The translations under genes were made by a program, and so were the position numbers. This document shows, piece by piece, positions 9,039 to 18,337 of a stretch of 64,000 nucleotides of DNA. Source of the DNA: Sphingobium amiense (GTDB lineage: Bacteria; Pseudomonadota; Alphaproteobacteria; Sphingomonadales; Sphingomonadaceae); assembly GCF_003967075.1 (NCBI RefSeq), contig NZ_AP018664.1, positions 2,604,001-2,668,000 of the forward strand. Direction: 5' to 3'. The notes beneath the pieces were generated by a model. It worked only from the letters and a program-made list of their open reading frames with translations. It was not told the origin of the DNA and searched no databases. Every line of letters begins with the position of its first letter. The first letter of the stretch is position 1.

Positions 9039-9500
9039 TCAGGGCACGCGATACCAGTCCGCCACCCGGTCGAGCGCCAGCGTCAACACCAGCTTGCCCG
9101 CACGCGTCGGCCAGCCCAGCGCCTTTTCCGCCGCGGCCAGCCCCTCCCCCGCGCAGGCCACGCGCCATAATATGTCGGCAAGGCCCGGTCCCGCCGCCGC
9201 GATCGCGCCGTCGAACCGCTCGCGTGCCGCCATCTGCGTCAGCGTCGGGTCGGCTGGCTGCGCCCCGCTGTCGCGCTTGCCCTGTCGCGGCGCGCTGTCC
9301 CAGTGCATCGTCACCCGCGCGCGCAGCCCCGCCCGCTCCCAGTCGCGGCGCAGCGCCTCCCCCGCCGCATAGCGCCGCGCGGTGAGCATCCCGCGCGCAT
9401 GAAGCCAGGCCAGCGGCGATTCGCCGATATGGACCAGCACGCTCTGCATCCGTCCATCCAGCCCCTCGATCTGCTGCTCGATATATTTGATCTGGCCCAT
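9039..9500 (-). CDS. DUF6456 domain protein
   Basis: 153 aa. The C-terminal half (ERFDGAIAAAGPGLADILWRVACAGEGLAAAEKALGWP, then GKLVLTLALDRVADWYRV) matches the alphaproteobacterial DUF6456 pattern, a helical module resembling a DNA-binding or replication-control domain. ATG at 9498-9500 has GAGCGAGG upstream; upstream codons run into the divergent XRE gene. Function unknown. The gene is convergent with the NUDIX gene, 7 bp apart. Confidence 0.75.
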   Translation of the reverse strand: MGQIKYIEQQIEGLDGRMQSVLVHIGESPLAWLHARGMLTARRYAAGEALRRDWERAGLRARVTMHWDSAPRQGKRDSGAQPADPTLTQMAARERFDGAIAAAGPGLADILWRVACAGEGLAAAEKALGWPTRAGKLVLTLALDRVADWYRVP

Positions 9501-9590
9501 GGAAAACCTCGCTCCGGTCGAGCGAAGCGCTTGCCATGGCGGCGTTTTTGTAGGAAAGATTGAACCAGATAGGTTATTCAGGATCATGAG

Positions 9591-10154
9591 ATGATTACCC
9601 GCATCCGCGAAGTGCGCAAGGCGAAGGGGCTGACGCTCGAACAGGTGGGCGCGCTCTGCGAACCGCCGACCACGGCGCAGACAATCGGGCGGCTTGAAAC
9701 TGGAACGCGCACCGTATCGGTGAAATGGCTCAATCGCATCGCGACCGCGCTCGGCGTCACCAGCGCCGAGCTGGTGGCGCTGCCGGGACAGGCCGACGTG
9801 CCGGTCGCCGCCCTGCTCGGCCCCGATGGCACACGCGCGCCGACCCGCCCCCTGTCCTTCCCCGCCCCGGTCGGGTCCGAAGGCATGGTCGGCGTCCATG
9901 TCAATGCCAGCATCGGCGACTATCGGAGCGGCGACGCCATCTGGTGCCGCCGCATCGCGCCCGCAGAATTCGGCACGATGCTTAACCGCGACATCCTCTT
10001 TCCCCGCCCCGCCGGGCGCTTCCTCTTCGGCCGCCTTATCGGGCGCGAGGGCGACCGGCTCCAGATCCTGCCGCTGGGGTCGGGCGCACGCCAACTGGTG
10101 CTGACCGACCCGCCATGGGCCGCCGTCGCGGTGCAACTCGTCCGACGGCTCTAG
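9591..10154 (+). CDS. XRE-family regulator with a LexA/S24-like C-terminal domain
   Basis: 187 aa. The N-terminal HTH (about 1-62; ITRIREVRKAKGLTLEQVGALCEPPTTAQTIGRLETG) is of the XRE type. The C-terminal part (VHVNASIGDYRSGDAIWCRR to the end) resembles the S24/LexA fold, but the usual G-D/N-S-M catalytic serine motif is replaced by NASIGDYRSGD, so self-cleavage is unlikely. It is divergent from the DUF6456 gene across a 90-bp promoter gap. Confidence 0.72.
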   Translation: MITRIREVRKAKGLTLEQVGALCEPPTTAQTIGRLETGTRTVSVKWLNRIATALGVTSAELVALPGQADVPVAALLGPDGTRAPTRPLSFPAPVGSEGMVGVHVNASIGDYRSGDAIWCRRIAPAEFGTMLNRDILFPRPAGRFLFGRLIGREGDRLQILPLGSGARQLVLTDPPWAAVAVQLVRRL

Positions 10155-10214
10155 CCAAGCGGATTTTACAGCCGTAACCCTTTGCTAAAGCCGGGCGGCT
10201 AGAGGAGAGGGACC

Positions 10215-11387
10215 ATGGCGCTCAACATACTGATGCTATCGACGCTCTTCCCCGACATCAGCCGGCCCAATTTCGGCGTGTTCGTGGAACGGCAGGCGCG
10301 TGAACTGGCAAGCCGTCCGGAAGCGGACGTGACCGTCATCGCGCCGGTCGGCCTTCCGCCATGGCCTTTCTCCAGTGCGGGACGCTATGCCGCTCTGCGC
10401 GCGCTGCCGCGCAAGGAGCGCTGGCGCGAACTCACCGTCTATCGCCCGATCTTCACGCTCATCCCCAAATTCGGCCGCGCGCGCAATGTAGGCGCGATGA
10501 CCCGCGCGATCCTGCCGTTGGTGAAGCGGCTCCATGCGCAGCGCCCGTTCGACGTGATCGACGCCAGTTTCTTCTTTCCTGACGGCCCGGTCGCGCAGCG
10601 CCTGTCGAAAGCGCTCGGCATCCCTTATTCGGTGAAGGCGCGCGGCGCGGACATCCATTATTGGGGCGTGCAGCCAGGCACCAGAAAACTCGTCCGCCGC
10701 GCGGCGGACCGGGCGGCAGGCCTGCTCGCCGTATCGGGCGCGATGAAGCGGTCGATGGAGCGCATGGGCATCGACGGCGACAAGATCCGCGTCCACTATA
10801 CCGGGGTCGATCTCGACACGTTCGAACTCGCCGATCAGGACGCGGCGAAGGCGGCGCTGGGGTTCAGCGGCCCGGTAGTGTTGTGCGTGGGGGCGCTCAT
10901 CCCGCGCAAGGGGCAGGATCTTCTGGTCCGCGCGCTGCCGCTGCTGCCCGGCGTCACGCTGCTGCTTGCGGGTCAGGGCGCCTATCGCCGCACACTGGAG
11001 ACTCTGGCGCAGGAACTGGGCGTGGAGCGGCGCATCGGCTTTCTCGGCTCCGTGCCCCATCACAAGCTGCCGCGCATCTTCGCCGCCGCGGACGTGATGG
11101 CGATGCCGTCCGAGTCCGAAGGGCTGGCCAACGCCTGGGTCGAAGCGCTCGCCTGTGGCACGCCGCTGGTCATCAGCGATGTCGGCGGCGCGCGCGAACT
11201 GGTCGACCGTCCGGAAGCGGGCCGTATCGTGGACCGCACGCCCGAAGCGATTGCGGAAGCGATCCGCGACACGCTCGACGATCCGCCGGATCGGCAGGCG
11301 GTGCGCGCCGCCGCCCTGCGCTTCACATGGGAAGCCAATGGCGACACGCTGCTCGCGCATCTTCAGGGCATCGCCGCCACCGACTGA
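10215..11387 (+). CDS. Glycosyltransferase family 4 (GT-B fold)
   Basis: 390 aa. It starts MALNILMLSTLFPDISRPNFGVFVERQARELA, a typical GT4 acceptor domain. The donor half has VLCVGALIPRKGQDLLVRAL, FLGSVPHHKLPRIFAAADVMAMPSESEGLANAWVEALACGTPLV and the E-x7-E motif (ESEGLANAWVE). It probably adds a sugar to a surface polysaccharide or capsule precursor. A strong GGAGAGGG precedes the ATG. Its 3' end overlaps the convergent molybdopterin gene by 25 bp. Confidence 0.9.
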   Translation: MALNILMLSTLFPDISRPNFGVFVERQARELASRPEADVTVIAPVGLPPWPFSSAGRYAALRALPRKERWRELTVYRPIFTLIPKFGRARNVGAMTRAILPLVKRLHAQRPFDVIDASFFFPDGPVAQRLSKALGIPYSVKARGADIHYWGVQPGTRKLVRRAADRAAGLLAVSGAMKRSMERMGIDGDKIRVHYTGVDLDTFELADQDAAKAALGFSGPVVLCVGALIPRKGQDLLVRALPLLPGVTLLLAGQGAYRRTLETLAQELGVERRIGFLGSVPHHKLPRIFAAADVMAMPSESEGLANAWVEALACGTPLVISDVGGARELVDRPEAGRIVDRTPEAIAEAIRDTLDDPPDRQAVRAAALRFTWEANGDTLLAHLQGIAATD

Positions 11388-13000
11388 GGCGGGATCAGCC
11401 GCGCCCGCCCGTCCGGTGTCGCGAACCGGCCGTCCTCGAACGGCACCTCTCCCCAGCGCCATGGCGTCAGCTCGTCATAGGCGGGGTTCGAGATCGGCGC
11501 ATGGCGTTTGAGGTTCAGCACACGCGCGCCGTCATTGCCATAAGCGGTCAGCCGCACATGCTCGCGATAGATGTCCGCCGGCCGTTCATAATGGAAAGCG
11601 TCGCCCCAGCCCATCGCCTGCGCGACCCTGGTCATGGCCCACCAGTCCGGCCGCGCCTCGCAGGGCAGGTCCAGCAGGCGGCGATGACGGCTGATAAGTC
11701 GGTCGAGACCCGTCAGCGTCCCGTCCTTCTCCACCCAGACGGGCGCGGGAAATTCAAAATCCCAGCCCTCTTCGCCCGCCTGCGCAGTGGAGCGGATGGC
11801 GAGCGGCACACTTGCCCGCGCCTGCGCCAGCCATCCGGCGTCATCGCCCGCTTCACCGATGCTCCAGAGCGCCTTCACCCGCCCGTCCGCCATCGCGTCC
11901 AGCAGCGCATCGCTTTCCAGACCCGGCTCTTCAGCCATCGCCCGCGCGCCCCAGAAGCGCGCCACCTGCGCCCGCGCCTGCGCATCGAAGCCGCGATGCG
12001 CCGCCAGCTCATACGCCACGCACCCCGTCTCGCGCAGCGCCATGCCGTGCGCGCTCGCCGGAACAGGGAAGGGCGCGGCGTCGCTGCGCCCGATCCGTCC
12101 GGTTGCGACATGAAGGTTGCCGACCGCCGCCGCCAGCGCCACATCGTCCTGCGGGTAGAGCGTCACCGCCGCCGGCGTCCGCGCCCATCGGTCGAACAGC
12201 GCGCGCAGGTCGGCCACGCTCATCCCGCACCGACGCGCCAGCGACCAGAGATCCCGACCGTGGCGCAGCTTCATCCAGAAATCGTCCGGCACCGCGACAT
12301 GATCGCGCAGCCACAATTCGTCAAGCAGCCCCATGTTCCGGCAATGCAGCAGCAGTCCCTCAACCAGCAGCGCACTGTCCTGCGCCGTCGCGCCGACGTG
12401 AAGATCGCATGCGTCTTCGAAAGCGGGTGCGAGCACGATCACCTGCGCGTCATGATCGGCCCGCGCCGCCGAGATCCGTTCCATCAGCACCGGATGGCTG
12501 CGCCCCGGATCGAAACCCGCGATCAGGATCATCTCCGCCCGGTCGACATGCTCGCCGGTGGCGGGCACCACATCCTCACCGAACCCGAAGCGCTGCGCCG
12601 CCGCGCCGCCTCCGGCACCGGGCGCATGGATATGGCCGGAACCTAGAAAACCCTTCACCAGCTTGTTGGCGACGTAAAGATCCTCGATCAGCATGCCCCC
12701 GCCGACATGCAGAGCCACCGATCCCGACCCGTGCCTCGCCACGATCTGCGCCAGGCGCTTCGCGGCGAGCAAGACGGTCCGGTCCCAGCTTTGCCGCCGC
12801 CCCCCGATACGCGGCGTCAGCAATCGCCCCTCCAGCGCCCCCGCCTGCGCATCGAGCGCTTCCACCCGTTCGCACAACGCACCCATATTTGCAGGATGCT
12901 GTCGGTCCCCCTCGATGGAAAGCGCGCGCCCTTCGCGCACCATTGCACGAATACCGCAGCCGACGGCGCACTGGCCGCATTGCGCGCGAACGATCGTCAT
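11363..13000 (-). CDS. Short molybdopterin oxidoreductase, nitrate-reductase/formate-dehydrogenase-like
   Basis: 545 aa. The N-terminus carries the [4Fe-4S] motif (CGQCAVGCGI plus HPANMGALCERV, Cx2Cx3C...C) of the NasA/NapA/FdhF group. Molybdopterin-binding segments follow (GGGMLIEDLYVANKLVKGFLGSGHI; ILIAGFDPGRSHPVLMERI; RIGRSDAAPFPVPASAHGMAL). A normal NasA-type subunit has 700-900 aa. Here the C-terminal molybdopterin-guanine-dinucleotide-binding barrel is reduced, ending RFATPDGRARLIPP. No partner reductase or transporter is adjacent. It may be a specialised short form; substrate not assigned. Confidence 0.72.
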   Translation of the reverse strand: MTIVRAQCGQCAVGCGIRAMVREGRALSIEGDRQHPANMGALCERVEALDAQAGALEGRLLTPRIGGRRQSWDRTVLLAAKRLAQIVARHGSGSVALHVGGGMLIEDLYVANKLVKGFLGSGHIHAPGAGGGAAAQRFGFGEDVVPATGEHVDRAEMILIAGFDPGRSHPVLMERISAARADHDAQVIVLAPAFEDACDLHVGATAQDSALLVEGLLLHCRNMGLLDELWLRDHVAVPDDFWMKLRHGRDLWSLARRCGMSVADLRALFDRWARTPAAVTLYPQDDVALAAAVGNLHVATGRIGRSDAAPFPVPASAHGMALRETGCVAYELAAHRGFDAQARAQVARFWGARAMAEEPGLESDALLDAMADGRVKALWSIGEAGDDAGWLAQARASVPLAIRSTAQAGEEGWDFEFPAPVWVEKDGTLTGLDRLISRHRRLLDLPCEARPDWWAMTRVAQAMGWGDAFHYERPADIYREHVRLTAYGNDGARVLNLKRHAPISNPAYDELTPWRWGEVPFEDGRFATPDGRARLIPPQSVAAMP

Positions 13001-13015
13001 GACTGCCGCACAGCG

Positions 13016-14302
13016 CTACTCCGCTGCCGCGACGACTTTCCACGCCTTGTGTGGCGGCGGCAATGCGCTGTCTGCCGATACTTTGCCAGCATCCCTGTCG
13101 CCGATCAGCCGGGGCAAAGCATTCTCGATCAGCATATTGAGGCCCACATCGCTCAGCAGGCCGCCCCGGATCAGGCAGCGATCCTCCAGCACCTGTCGGA
13201 AACATCCATAGAGTTCGCAATCGGGCGCCTGCGGACGCGACCAGAAATCATCGAGTGGCCCGCCATGGACGACGCCCGGCACCTTGTAGACCGCATGACC
13301 CATCACCGCCACGGGTTTGGCGCGGTTGAGCGCCAGCGTCCCCACCGTGCTGTTGACGGTTACGACGCCCAGCGACAGTTCCACCACTTCGGCAATGTCC
13401 CAGTCGGCGAGATAGGCAACCCGGTCCGCCACGCCATAGCGCCGCGCCAGCTTCTTGGTCAGCCGCCCCCAGCCCACCAGCCCCGCGTCGAGCGGATGGC
13501 GCTTCACCACCAGATGCGTGTGCGCGGGCGCGTGATGGGCAAAGCTCTTGATGACGAAGCGCAGCGCAGCGCGCATGTCCCCGAAAGGGGAATGAACCCT
13601 GATCTGGTAATCGGAATTGAGTTGCAGCGGCAGGGTGAAGAAGGCTTCATCGCGCACCGACGCCCATGTCTCGGCCGACCGCCGCCGTTCCGCATCCCTG
13701 CCCGCCAGCTTGCGGAACCAGCCCACCGATTCCGCCAGCATGCTGTGCGGCCGGTGCGTGCGGTAATGCGGGAAATAGAGGCCCATCGCCGCGGCGGCGA
13801 GGCCGTTGCGCATCGTGTTGCGGGCCCGCTGGCGGAAGGTCGACGGGACGGGCGTTTCGTCCAACCGCAGCGGCGGCAGCCCTTTCGCCTGATCGCGATA
13901 CCATTGCGGATCGAGCGGCAGCGTCGAATTGCCGTTCACGCCGTCATCCTGCAACGTCATGAAATCGGGCCGGATATAGCCTTCCTCCATGACATGAACG
14001 CGGATGCCGCGCAGCCGCGCCATGCCATGCGCCGACGTATGATAGGGGCGGCAGTCGCCATAGAGGATCAGGTCGGTGACGCCGTGATTGACCACGAAAT
14101 CGTCGAAATAGAGCGGCCAGTCGTTCAGCGTTCCGCGATAGTCGGTCGCGCCTTCGCCCGGCCAGTCCACCTTGTCGCCGCCGTTGATGTTGATCCGCAG
14201 CGCACCGTGCCCCTTCGCCCGGAGCGCATCCGCCAGCATCGAGAAGAAGGGACCGTGCGGCCCCTGAAGGAAGAGGAAAGTCTTGAAACGCGTCTCAGCC
14301 AT
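13016..14302 (-). CDS. kpsS: KpsS-like capsule polysaccharide biosynthesis protein
   Basis: 428 aa. The opening FLFLQGPHGPFFSMLADALRAKGH, the central YFDDFVVNHGVTDLILYGDCRPYH and EEGYIRPDF, and the later VVKRHPLDAG and VVTVNSTVGTLALNRAKPVAVMGHAVYKVPGV are the hallmarks of KpsS. This cytoplasmic beta-Kdo transferase acts with KpsC to build the oligo-Kdo linker on phosphatidylglycerol for capsule export. Its start overlaps the 3' end of the KpsC-like gene by 8 bp. Confidence 0.9.
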   Translation of the reverse strand: MAETRFKTFLFLQGPHGPFFSMLADALRAKGHGALRININGGDKVDWPGEGATDYRGTLNDWPLYFDDFVVNHGVTDLILYGDCRPYHTSAHGMARLRGIRVHVMEEGYIRPDFMTLQDDGVNGNSTLPLDPQWYRDQAKGLPPLRLDETPVPSTFRQRARNTMRNGLAAAAMGLYFPHYRTHRPHSMLAESVGWFRKLAGRDAERRRSAETWASVRDEAFFTLPLQLNSDYQIRVHSPFGDMRAALRFVIKSFAHHAPAHTHLVVKRHPLDAGLVGWGRLTKKLARRYGVADRVAYLADWDIAEVVELSLGVVTVNSTVGTLALNRAKPVAVMGHAVYKVPGVVHGGPLDDFWSRPQAPDCELYGCFRQVLEDRCLIRGGLLSDVGLNMLIENALPRLIGDRDAGKVSADSALPPPHKAWKVVAAAE

Positions 14303-15920
14303 TGGCCCGCTCGGCTGACAAGGTCATAAATCTCTGCACTCTGCCCTGCAATGTTCGCAGCCGTATCAGCCAGTTCGACGCCGGCGCGGGACCGCTGGCG
14401 ATCCGTTCCGCCATCAATTCGGGACCACATGCAAGCCCGGTCACCGGATCAACATAGCGTGGATAGAGAATCAACGCACCGGCGACAAGCTGATCAATAT
14501 GCAACACCCGCCCCCGGCGCGGGCAGGGCGGCGCGAGATCGCGCGTCAGCCCCCATCCCGCATAGAAGGGCATGCCGTGCACCGTCACGCCGCATCCGCG
14601 CATCAGCGCCTCGAATCCGGTCAGCGACGAGAGAACATGTACTTCGTCCACCGCCTGCACGAGGTCCATGAGCGGCGATCCCGTGTCGATCGCATCGGCG
14701 TGGGACAGGACGACCGTATCAGGGATATGCCCCCTGCGCAGCCCCGCCTGCACATCGGGATGCGGACGGTAGACGATCCACGCGTCCGGCTCCGCCGCGC
14801 GCACGCGGGTGAGAAAATCGAGATTGCCCGCCACTCCCGCACCGCCCTGCCGCACGGACAGGTCATCGTCCACCTGCCCCACCGCCAGAACGGTGCGCAC
14901 CCCTTGCGGCAGGTCGATCACCTGGCCGGCGCCGCGTCCATATTTGGTGACGCCGGACGCACATAGCCGCTCGCGCAGCGCCTTCGCCCGCGCGATCATC
15001 TCCGGCGCGAAATCCTGCGTGGCCAGCAGCGTTTCAAGGTCGCTCGGCCCCTGCGCGTCATAATAGATGCCACTGCGGTCCACCACGACCGACCCGGGCG
15101 GATGCAGCGCCGCGCCCAGCCCTTTGGAGCGCAGGAACCCGTCCTCCACCCGCGCGACCGGAACGCCCGCCTGTTCCGCTTCCGTGCGCAGCGTTTCCGG
15201 CACGCGGCTGGGCCAGATCGCGAGCGTGCCCCGCTCCCGCTTCGCTCTGGCAAGGCCGCGCCGCGCCGACAGGAAGGGCGGCGCGCGATGGCCGTCCCAC
15301 AGCAGGCGGTTCATCGCATCGCGCTTCCAGAAAGCCATGCCGCTCGCCGCCGAAAGGCCACGATTGCCGTCCATGTGCCGCCGCCAGTCGGACAGGATCG
15401 TGACCGCCGCCTCCACGTCGATCGGTTCGCCGGTGAAGCAGTCGCGATAGCGTGCAGCGCCGATCCGCCGCGCCGCTTCGGCGTGCAGGGCTGCGCCGGA
15501 AATCGGCTCGCCATCTCCCCCGACCACCGGCACGCCCAGCAGCCCGGCAATCAGCGCAGCCTCTTCGTCGATGCTGGCATGAACCCGATCCGCCCCGCCG
15601 ATGAGCGCCCACAGGTCGCAGTCGGCGGGCAGCCTGCGCCCGCCGCACTTGCGCGCCTTCGCGCCCGACAGGATGCCGACCTGCTCCACATCCATCCCCT
15701 GTATTCCCGACACCGGGACAGGGACGCCGCTGCCGATGACAATCCGTATCCCCTCGGGCTGTGCGCCCCAGAAGCATCCGCCGACCCGCTCGCGCGCGAT
15801 ACGGTCGAGCAGCGCTTCGGAAACCGGCGCGCCCTCCTCCGCCTCGACGCTGATCGCCGCCGCATGCGCCGCCACGCCGGGAAAGGGGGGCGACCGCAGG
15901 AATGGCAGCGCAGGGGTCAT
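14295..15920 (-). CDS. kpsC: KpsC-like capsule beta-Kdo transferase, shortened N-terminal half
   Basis: 541 aa against about 670 in E. coli KpsC. The C-terminal module is well conserved (VEDGFLRSKGLGAALHPPGSVVVDRSGIYYD; WIVYRPHPDVQAGLRRG; HVLSSLTGFEALMRGCGVTVHGMPFYAGWGLT). The N-terminal half keeps GCFWGAQPEG and SDWRRHMDGNRG but is shorter and less recognisable. ATG at 15918-15920 overlaps the upstream glycosyltransferase by 4 bp; earlier in-frame codons fall inside that gene. Works with KpsS in linker synthesis. Confidence 0.88.
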   Translation of the reverse strand: MTPALPFLRSPPFPGVAAHAAAISVEAEEGAPVSEALLDRIARERVGGCFWGAQPEGIRIVIGSGVPVPVSGIQGMDVEQVGILSGAKARKCGGRRLPADCDLWALIGGADRVHASIDEEAALIAGLLGVPVVGGDGEPISGAALHAEAARRIGAARYRDCFTGEPIDVEAAVTILSDWRRHMDGNRGLSAASGMAFWKRDAMNRLLWDGHRAPPFLSARRGLARAKRERGTLAIWPSRVPETLRTEAEQAGVPVARVEDGFLRSKGLGAALHPPGSVVVDRSGIYYDAQGPSDLETLLATQDFAPEMIARAKALRERLCASGVTKYGRGAGQVIDLPQGVRTVLAVGQVDDDLSVRQGGAGVAGNLDFLTRVRAAEPDAWIVYRPHPDVQAGLRRGHIPDTVVLSHADAIDTGSPLMDLVQAVDEVHVLSSLTGFEALMRGCGVTVHGMPFYAGWGLTRDLAPPCPRRGRVLHIDQLVAGALILYPRYVDPVTGLACGPELMAERIASGPAPASNWLIRLRTLQGRVQRFMTLSAERANG

Positions 15921-17209
15921 GCGAAGCTGGCCTGCAGTTCGTCCAGCAGGTCCGTCACGATGTCGAAATAGCCGCGCCATGTCGGCGCGCGCCATTCGGC
16001 GATCCGCTCCATCTGCGCCGCCCGCTGCGGCGATTCTTCGGACGCATAAGCGTTTATCGCGCCGATCCAGCCGGGGCCGTCGAGCGGATCGAGATAGTCG
16101 GGCGCGTCGCCGCCGACTTCGCGATGCGCGCTGATGTCGCTGCATATGACCGGCACGCCCGCCGCCAGCGCCTCGACCACCGGCATCCCGAACCCTTCCA
16201 CGAAGGACGGCATCAGCATCGCGCGTGCACCCGCAGTCAGCGCCTGCATTCGCGCGTCCGACACCTCGCCCGCCTCGATCACATGACCGCGCAGAATTTC
16301 GCCGCGTTCGAGGATGTCGACGACATTCTCATTTTCCCAGCCCCGCCGTCCGATCAGCACCAGCATGGGCGCGGCATCCCCCAGCGTTTCGACCAGCCGC
16401 CGCCAGACATTGAGCAGCAGCAGATGATTCTTCCGCGGCTCTATGGTCGAGATATAGACGAAATAGGGCCGCTCGGGCAGCGGCTCCCCGCTTGCGCCGA
16501 AGATGTCGGGCGCGTCGGCTCCGAAATGCGCGACCCGCACGATCCGGTCTGTCAGGCCACGCGTCAGGTGCGGAGCGAGCGCGTCGAGCGTCGCCTGACT
16601 GTTGCCGATGATCCCTGCGGCATAGCGGTCGATCGTGCGCACCCGCCTGCCATGCTCTGCCGCGCCTTGCGGCCGGGCATATTCAGGGTGGCTCAGCGGG
16701 ATCACATCATGGACGAGAGTGACGAATTTCGCCCCTTCCGCCCGAAGGATCGCGCCGACCTGTTCATGGTCGTCGAGATGATGGGGCGATACCTGAAGAT
16801 AGATGCGCGGACGCGTGGGTCGTGGAACCGGGCGGGGGCGGGTGGCGAACATATGCCGGATCACCGACTTGCCTTCCCGCAGGTCCGCCGCATCCGCGTT
16901 GCGCCATTTGGCGGCGGTGAAGGCGAGGAACTGGCGCACCGCCGCGCCGCTCAGCCGCCCATAATAGCCGCCCGCCGGATGCACGGCGGCGAAGGCCAGC
17001 CGGTCGGGCATCCGTTCAAGCAGCTCGCGCGCATAGACATATTCCACCCGGTCGATCCCGGTGGGCGAGGCATGGAAGGCGCGCGAGAGCAGGCGCGACA
17101 CATCGAGGATGACCTCGCTCTCACCGGCAAGCGCGGTCAGCCGGTCGGCACGCCGCTTGGTGCGCAGCGCCAGCCGCGCACCGGGCGCGTTGAAGGGACG
17201 CAATGCCAT
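15917..17209 (-). CDS. Glycosyltransferase family 4 (mannosyltransferase-like)
   Basis: About 430 aa. The donor-site half is a clear GT4 domain (YFVYISTIEPRKNHLLLLNVWRRL; VVDILERGEILRGHVIEAGEVSD; AMLMPSFVEGFGMPVVEALAAGVPVICSD with the E-x7-E motif). The acceptor half contains DVSRLLSRAFHASPTGIDRVEY, as in WcaI/WbpY-type transferases. The start at 17209 has a weak AGGGT upstream; an alternative ATG at 17245 is 12 codons longer and begins 7 bp after the HIT stop. It heads the gene string GT-kpsC-kpsS. Confidence 0.88.
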   Translation of the reverse strand: MALRPFNAPGARLALRTKRRADRLTALAGESEVILDVSRLLSRAFHASPTGIDRVEYVYARELLERMPDRLAFAAVHPAGGYYGRLSGAAVRQFLAFTAAKWRNADAADLREGKSVIRHMFATRPRPVPRPTRPRIYLQVSPHHLDDHEQVGAILRAEGAKFVTLVHDVIPLSHPEYARPQGAAEHGRRVRTIDRYAAGIIGNSQATLDALAPHLTRGLTDRIVRVAHFGADAPDIFGASGEPLPERPYFVYISTIEPRKNHLLLLNVWRRLVETLGDAAPMLVLIGRRGWENENVVDILERGEILRGHVIEAGEVSDARMQALTAGARAMLMPSFVEGFGMPVVEALAAGVPVICSDISAHREVGGDAPDYLDPLDGPGWIGAINAYASEESPQRAAQMERIAEWRAPTWRGYFDIVTDLLDELQASFA

Positions 17210-17251
17210 CTCAGACCCTGTCGCACGGGCCGATTGCGACGCCATCCCGCA

Positions 17252-17692
17252 TCAGAGGTATGCGCGTATCTCTTGCGCCAGCGCGGCGAGTTGCGCCGGA
17301 TCGGCCTGCCCCGCCTGCCCATGGGCTGCAAAGCCCGTAGCGTCTCCCGACCAGCGCGGCAGGATATGGACGTGCATGTGAAAGATCGTCTGTCCCGCGG
17401 GCGCGCCATTATACTGCGCGATCTGGATGCCGTCAGGGTTGAGCGCCTGACGGATCGCGATCGCCACCCTCTTCGCGGTGGCCATTACCTGCGCGATGGC
17501 CTGCTCCTCCATCTCCAGCAGGTTGCGCGCCCTGGACCATCTGGAAATGACGAGGGCATGGCCTTTCGTCTGTGGCATGATGTCGAGGAAGGAAAGCGTA
17601 TGCGCATCCTCATAGAGCCTGACCGAAGGAATCTTGCCTTGCAGGATGAGGGCAAAGACATTGCCCTCATCATAAGTGCCGTCGAGGCTCAT
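17252..17692 (-). CDS. HIT family protein (Hint/Fhit-like nucleotide hydrolase)
   Basis: 146 aa. The histidine triad is seen as FHMHVHILPRW near residue 105, preceded by IMPQTKGHALVISRWSRARNLLEM and QYNGAPAGQTI. HIT proteins hydrolyse nucleoside phosphoramidates or dinucleoside polyphosphates. It lies between the CoA-transferase operon and the glycosyltransferase on the same strand, probably housekeeping rather than part of capsule synthesis. Confidence 0.93.
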   Translation of the reverse strand: MSLDGTYDEGNVFALILQGKIPSVRLYEDAHTLSFLDIMPQTKGHALVISRWSRARNLLEMEEQAIAQVMATAKRVAIAIRQALNPDGIQIAQYNGAPAGQTIFHMHVHILPRWSGDATGFAAHGQAGQADPAQLAALAQEIRAYL

Positions 17693-17701
17693 GAACGCGC
17701 C

Positions 17702-18337
17702 TTAATTGATATAATGGGCGCTCGTCTTAGCAGCGACTTCCTCCGCCGTCACGCCGGGCGCGCACTCGATCAGCCGGAACGGACTGTCATGGTCGGGACG
17801 CTGGAAAACGCAGAGATCGGTGACGATCATGTCCACCACATTCTTGCCGGTCAGCGGCAGGGTGCAGGAGGGGATGAACTTGGGGCTGCCGTCCTTGGCA
17901 TTGTGCTCCATCACGACGATGATCTTCTTGACGCCCGCGACGAGATCCATCGCGCCGCCCATCCCCTTGATCATCTTGCCGGGAATCATCCAGTTGGCGA
18001 TGTCGCCATTTTCCGCCACTTCCATCGCGCCCAGCACGGTAAGGTCGATATGCCCGCCCCGAATCATCGCGAAGCTGTCGGCGGAGGAAAAATAGGCCGA
18101 CTGCGGCAGTTCGCTGATCGTCTGTTTGCCCGCGTTGATAAGGTCGGCGTCCTCCTCGCCCTCATAGGGGAACGGCCCGATGCCCAGCATTCCGTTTTCC
18201 GACTGGAGCGTCACCTCGACCCCTGCCGGGATATGGTTCGCCACCAGCGTCGGGATGCCGATGCCGAGGTTCACGTAAAAACCGTCCTTGAGTTCCTTCG
18301 CCGCGCGCGCGGCCATCTCGTCACGAGTCCAGGGCAT
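17702..18337 (-). CDS. scoB: 3-oxoacid CoA-transferase subunit B
   Basis: 211 aa. The catalytic glutamate motif SENG ([14 protein letters not shown], Glu at about residue 47) and [14 protein letters not shown] define the B subunit of succinyl-CoA:3-oxoacid CoA-transferase. With subunit A it moves CoA from succinyl-CoA to acetoacetate or a related 3-oxoacid. The ATG at 18335-18337 overlaps the phosphatase stop by one base (TGATG). Fits ketone-body or PHB-derived acetoacetate use alongside the phaC genes downstream. Confidence 0.93.
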   Translation of the reverse strand: MPWTRDEMAARAAKELKDGFYVNLGIGIPTLVANHIPAGVEVTLQSENGMLGIGPFPYEGEEDADLINAGKQTISELPQSAYFSSADSFAMIRGGHIDLTVLGAMEVAENGDIANWMIPGKMIKGMGGAMDLVAGVKKIIVVMEHNAKDGSPKFIPSCTLPLTGKNVVDMIVTDLCVFQRPDHDSPFRLIECAPGVTAEEVAAKTSAHYIN

